Of a stretch of 9,688 nucleotides of DNA, positions 8,080 to 9,688 are shown piece by piece. A program made the translations under genes and the position numbers. The notes beneath the pieces were generated by a model, which ran no database searches, was not told the DNA's origin, and was given only the letters and a program-made list of their open reading frames with translations. Every line of letters begins with the position of its first letter. The first letter of the stretch is position 1. Origin of the DNA: Pseudomonas sp. (GTDB lineage: Bacteria > Pseudomonadota > Gammaproteobacteria > Pseudomonadales > Pseudomonadaceae); NCBI GenBank assembly GCA_030654635.1, contig JAURXE010000642.1, positions 1 to 9,688 of the forward strand. The letters are read 5' to 3'.

Positions 8080-8091
8080 CGGCTGCAGCCG
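8080..8091. repeat. Perfect 12-bp palindrome (CGGCTGCAGCCG) after bolA
   Basis: The palindrome starts 9 bases past the bolA stop and is followed by TTTT (8092-8095). Its right half can instead pair forward, GCCG (8088-8091) with CGGC (8096-8099) around that TTTT loop, so two exclusive small hairpins exist. It may be a weak terminator or a protein-binding site. Confidence 0.35.
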
Positions 8092-8123
8092 TTTTCGGCC
8101 AGCTGATCTGTTACCATTTGCGC

Positions 8124-8153
8124 TTGGTATTTAACAACGCCGGTCTGTATAGA
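8124..8153 (+). promoter_or_regulatory. Candidate promoter of trhO
   Basis: TTGGTA (8124-8129) and TATAGA (8148-8153) are separated by 18 bases, and each matches four bases of the sigma-70 consensus. Transcription would begin near 8160, giving a 5' UTR of about 60 bases. The -10 lies inside the hairpin at 8133-8164, so DNA supercoiling or read-through from bolA might matter. Confidence 0.35.
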
Positions 8154-8164
8154 TCGGCGTTGTT
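8133..8164 (+). terminator. Hairpin between bolA and trhO, probable intrinsic terminator
   Basis: AACAACGCCG at 8133-8142 pairs perfectly with CGGCGTTGTT at 8155-8164. Three further pairs (one G-U) close a six-base loop TGTATA, giving a 13-bp stem. It is followed by GTTTCAATT, a short and imperfect U-rich tail. It best fits a moderate terminator for the DUF2059-bolA transcript; a leader hairpin for trhO is the alternative. Confidence 0.6.
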
Positions 8165-8218
8165 GTTTCAATTATCCGGTCCGTCCTTTACGCGGATGAC
8201 CACCTGGAGAAACACCGC

Positions 8219-9169
8219 ATGAACCAAACTATCAATCCGCCCATCGTCGTGGCGGCGCTGTACAAATTCGTCAGCCTGCCGGACTACGTGGCACTGCGCG
8301 AACCCTTGCAGCAGAGCCTGCTGGATAATGGCATCAAAGGCACTTTGCTGATCGCCGCCGAAGGCATTAACGGCACGGTTGCAGGTTCGCGCGCTGGCAT
8401 CGACGGGCTGCTGAGCTGGCTTAAACGCGACCCACGCTTCGTCGACATCGACCACAAAGAATCCTATTGCGATGAACAGCCGTTCTATCGCAGCAAGGTC
8501 AAGCTGAAGAACGAAATCGTCACCCTCGGCGTGCCGGGCGTCGACCCTAATCAGCAGGTCGGCACCTATGTCGAGGCGCAAGACTGGAACGCGCTGATCG
8601 CCGACCCCGAGGTGCTGGTGATCGACACGCGCAACGATTACGAAGTGTCGATCGGCACGTTCGAGCGCGCCATCGACCCGCAGACCAAGAGCTTTCGCGA
8701 ATTTCCTGAGTACGTGAAGGCCAACTTCGACCCGGCCAAGCACAAGAAAGTCGCGATGTTCTGTACCGGCGGCATCCGCTGCGAAAAAGCCTCCAGCTAT
8801 ATGCTCGGCCAGGGCTATGCCGAGGTGTTCCACCTCAAAGGCGGGATCCTCAAATACCTCGAAGAAGTGCCGCAGGAGCAAAGCCTGTGGAAGGGCGACT
8901 GCTTCGTGTTCGATAATCGCGTAACCGTGCGCCACGATTTGTCCGAGGGCGAGTACGATCAGTGTCATGCCTGCCGCACGCCGATTTCGGTCGAAGACTG
9001 CCAGTCGCAGCACTACGTGGCCGGCGTCAGTTGCCCGCATTGCTGGGACAGCCTGAGCGAGAAAACCCGCGCCGGCGCTCGTGAGCGGCAAAAGCAGATC
9101 GAACTGGCCAAGGCCCGCAACCAACCGCATCCATTGGGCTTTAACCCACGGCTGAAAAAAGAGGCCTAA
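8219..9169 (+). CDS. trhO: TrhO, tRNA uridine-34 hydroxylase (rhodanese family, formerly YceA)
   Basis: TrhO uses oxygen to hydroxylate U34 of certain tRNAs to ho5U, the first step toward cmo5U, which widens wobble reading. The 316-residue product has the family's layout. An N-terminal acylphosphatase-like part (about 1-115) contains AAEGINGT at 46-53. A rhodanese domain (about 120-220) contains VIDTRNDYE at 134-142 and the active loop [10 protein letters not shown] at 181-190, where C182 is the expected catalytic cysteine and C188 the second conserved one. A C-terminal segment has two CxxC pairs, CHAC (249-252) and CPHC (272-275), suggesting a small zinc knuckle. The ATG at 8219 has GGAG at 8206-8209 with 9 bases of spacing. 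The gene probably has its own promoter and is followed after 3 bases by a DsbA-like gene, almost certainly in one operon. Confidence 0.95.
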   Translation: MNQTINPPIVVAALYKFVSLPDYVALREPLQQSLLDNGIKGTLLIAAEGINGTVAGSRAGIDGLLSWLKRDPRFVDIDHKESYCDEQPFYRSKVKLKNEIVTLGVPGVDPNQQVGTYVEAQDWNALIADPEVLVIDTRNDYEVSIGTFERAIDPQTKSFREFPEYVKANFDPAKHKKVAMFCTGGIRCEKASSYMLGQGYAEVFHLKGGILKYLEEVPQEQSLWKGDCFVFDNRVTVRHDLSEGEYDQCHACRTPISVEDCQSQHYVAGVSCPHCWDSLSEKTRAGARERQKQIELAKARNQPHPLGFNPRLKKEA

Positions 9170-9172
9170 ACC

Positions 9173-9688
9173 ATGCACGCACGCCTGCTCTATGTGATGG
9201 ACCCGATGTGCTCCTGGTGCTGGGGCTTTGCCCCGGTGTTGGCGGCGCTGACGGCGCAGGCAGCCGCTGCGGGTGTGCCGATGCAGTTGGTGGTGGGCGG
9301 TTTACGCAAGGAACAAGCGGCTCTGGACCCCGCCGGGCGGGTGCGTATTCTGGCGCACTGGCAGGCGGTAAATGCCAGCACCGGACAAATGTTCAATTTC
9401 AACGAAGGCTTGCCGGAAGGCTTGGTCTATCACACCGAACCGGCCTGCCGCGCCCTGGTGACCGCCCGCCATTTGGACGCCGAGCGCGTTTGGCCGCTGC
9501 TGGAGCTGATCCAGCAAGCCTTCTACTGCGAAGGCCGCGATGTCACCCGGGCCACCGTGTTGCGTGAGTTGGCCGCAGCCGCGGGCTTGCCGCGCAGTGA
9601 ATTTGCCGAAGCCTTCGACAGCCCGCAGATGCAGGCGGCCACCCAGGCCGATTTCACTTGGGTGCAAGACTTAGGTATCGCCGGTTTT
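9173..9688 (+). CDS. DsbA-like thioredoxin-fold oxidoreductase with CSWC motif (partial, C-terminus beyond window)
   Basis: The reading frame is open from the ATG at 9173 to the window edge (172 codons). GAGG at 9161-9164, inside the end of trhO, is 8 bases upstream, so translation is likely coupled. The protein begins MHARLLYVMDPMCSWCWGFAP. The redox motif CSWC is at residues 13-16, right after the first strand, as in the COG3531 / FrnE-like branch of the DsbA family. There is no signal peptide, so it should act in the cytoplasm rather than in periplasmic disulfide formation. The helical insert expected in DsbA folds spans about 50-155. The window ends at LGIAGF, where the family normally continues with the cis-proline of the active site; about 40 residues are probably missing. 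Two further cysteines, C92 and C119, are present. The substrate is unknown; proximity to TrhO suggests, but does not show, a redox link. Confidence 0.88.
   Translation, partial: MHARLLYVMDPMCSWCWGFAPVLAALTAQAAAAGVPMQLVVGGLRKEQAALDPAGRVRILAHWQAVNASTGQMFNFNEGLPEGLVYHTEPACRALVTARHLDAERVWPLLELIQQAFYCEGRDVTRATVLRELAAAAGLPRSEFAEAFDSPQMQAATQADFTWVQDLGIAGF

Noticed and set aside
8168..9178. Long antisense reading frame (336 codons) covering all of trhO
   Set aside because: It mirrors trhO codon for codon, has no ribosome site of note and no recognisable domain; this is the usual result of GC-biased third positions on the other strand.

Overview
The window reads as ordinary core chromosome of a gamma-proteobacterium, almost certainly a Pseudomonas. 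The GC content is moderately high and gene starts carry GGAG/AAGG-type ribosome binding sites. The gene set is MnmC, a two-domain PPK2 polyphosphate:AMP phosphotransferase, a stand-alone thiolase, a small DUF6316-type protein, a second-type FumC, DUF2059, BolA, TrhO and a CSWC DsbA-like protein. I see no insertion sequence, phage gene, integrase, CRISPR array, rRNA or tRNA. Coding density is high, and no gene-free stretch exceeds about 200 bases.

Layout, left to right. Bases 1-118 (minus) hold the N-terminus of a secreted or membrane-anchored protein, possibly a 7TMR-DISM signalling protein. A 202-base gap follows, with a cluster of GCCGACAT half-sites. mnmC (minus) and the polyphosphate:AMP phosphotransferase gene (plus) are divergent across a 139-base promoter region containing a mirrored 10-mer. 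A thiolase gene (plus) follows and converges on a 69-residue DUF6316-type gene (minus), with a perfect 17-bp bidirectional terminator between them. fumC (minus) lies upstream of that small gene and diverges from a DUF2059-bolA pair (plus). After a hairpin-rich spacer come trhO and, 3 bases later, a DsbA-like gene cut by the window end.

Functional themes. Two enzymes act on tRNA wobble uridine-34: MnmC in the mnm5s2U pathway and TrhO in the ho5U/cmo5U pathway. Several genes touch central or energy metabolism: fumarase C, a thiolase, and a phosphotransferase making ADP from AMP and polyphosphate. The right-hand block joins BolA (iron-sulfur/glutaredoxin partner), the cysteine-dependent hydroxylase TrhO and a cytoplasmic CxxC oxidoreductase, which suggests a redox connection but does not prove one.

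I did not find a convincing new multi-gene system. The best second-look items are the short repeats in the two left intergenic regions, the conserved uncharacterised small genes (DUF6316, DUF2059), the tight trhO/DsbA-like pair and the alternative hairpins between bolA and trhO. Identifications rest on reading motifs by eye and on memory of protein families; no database search was possible.
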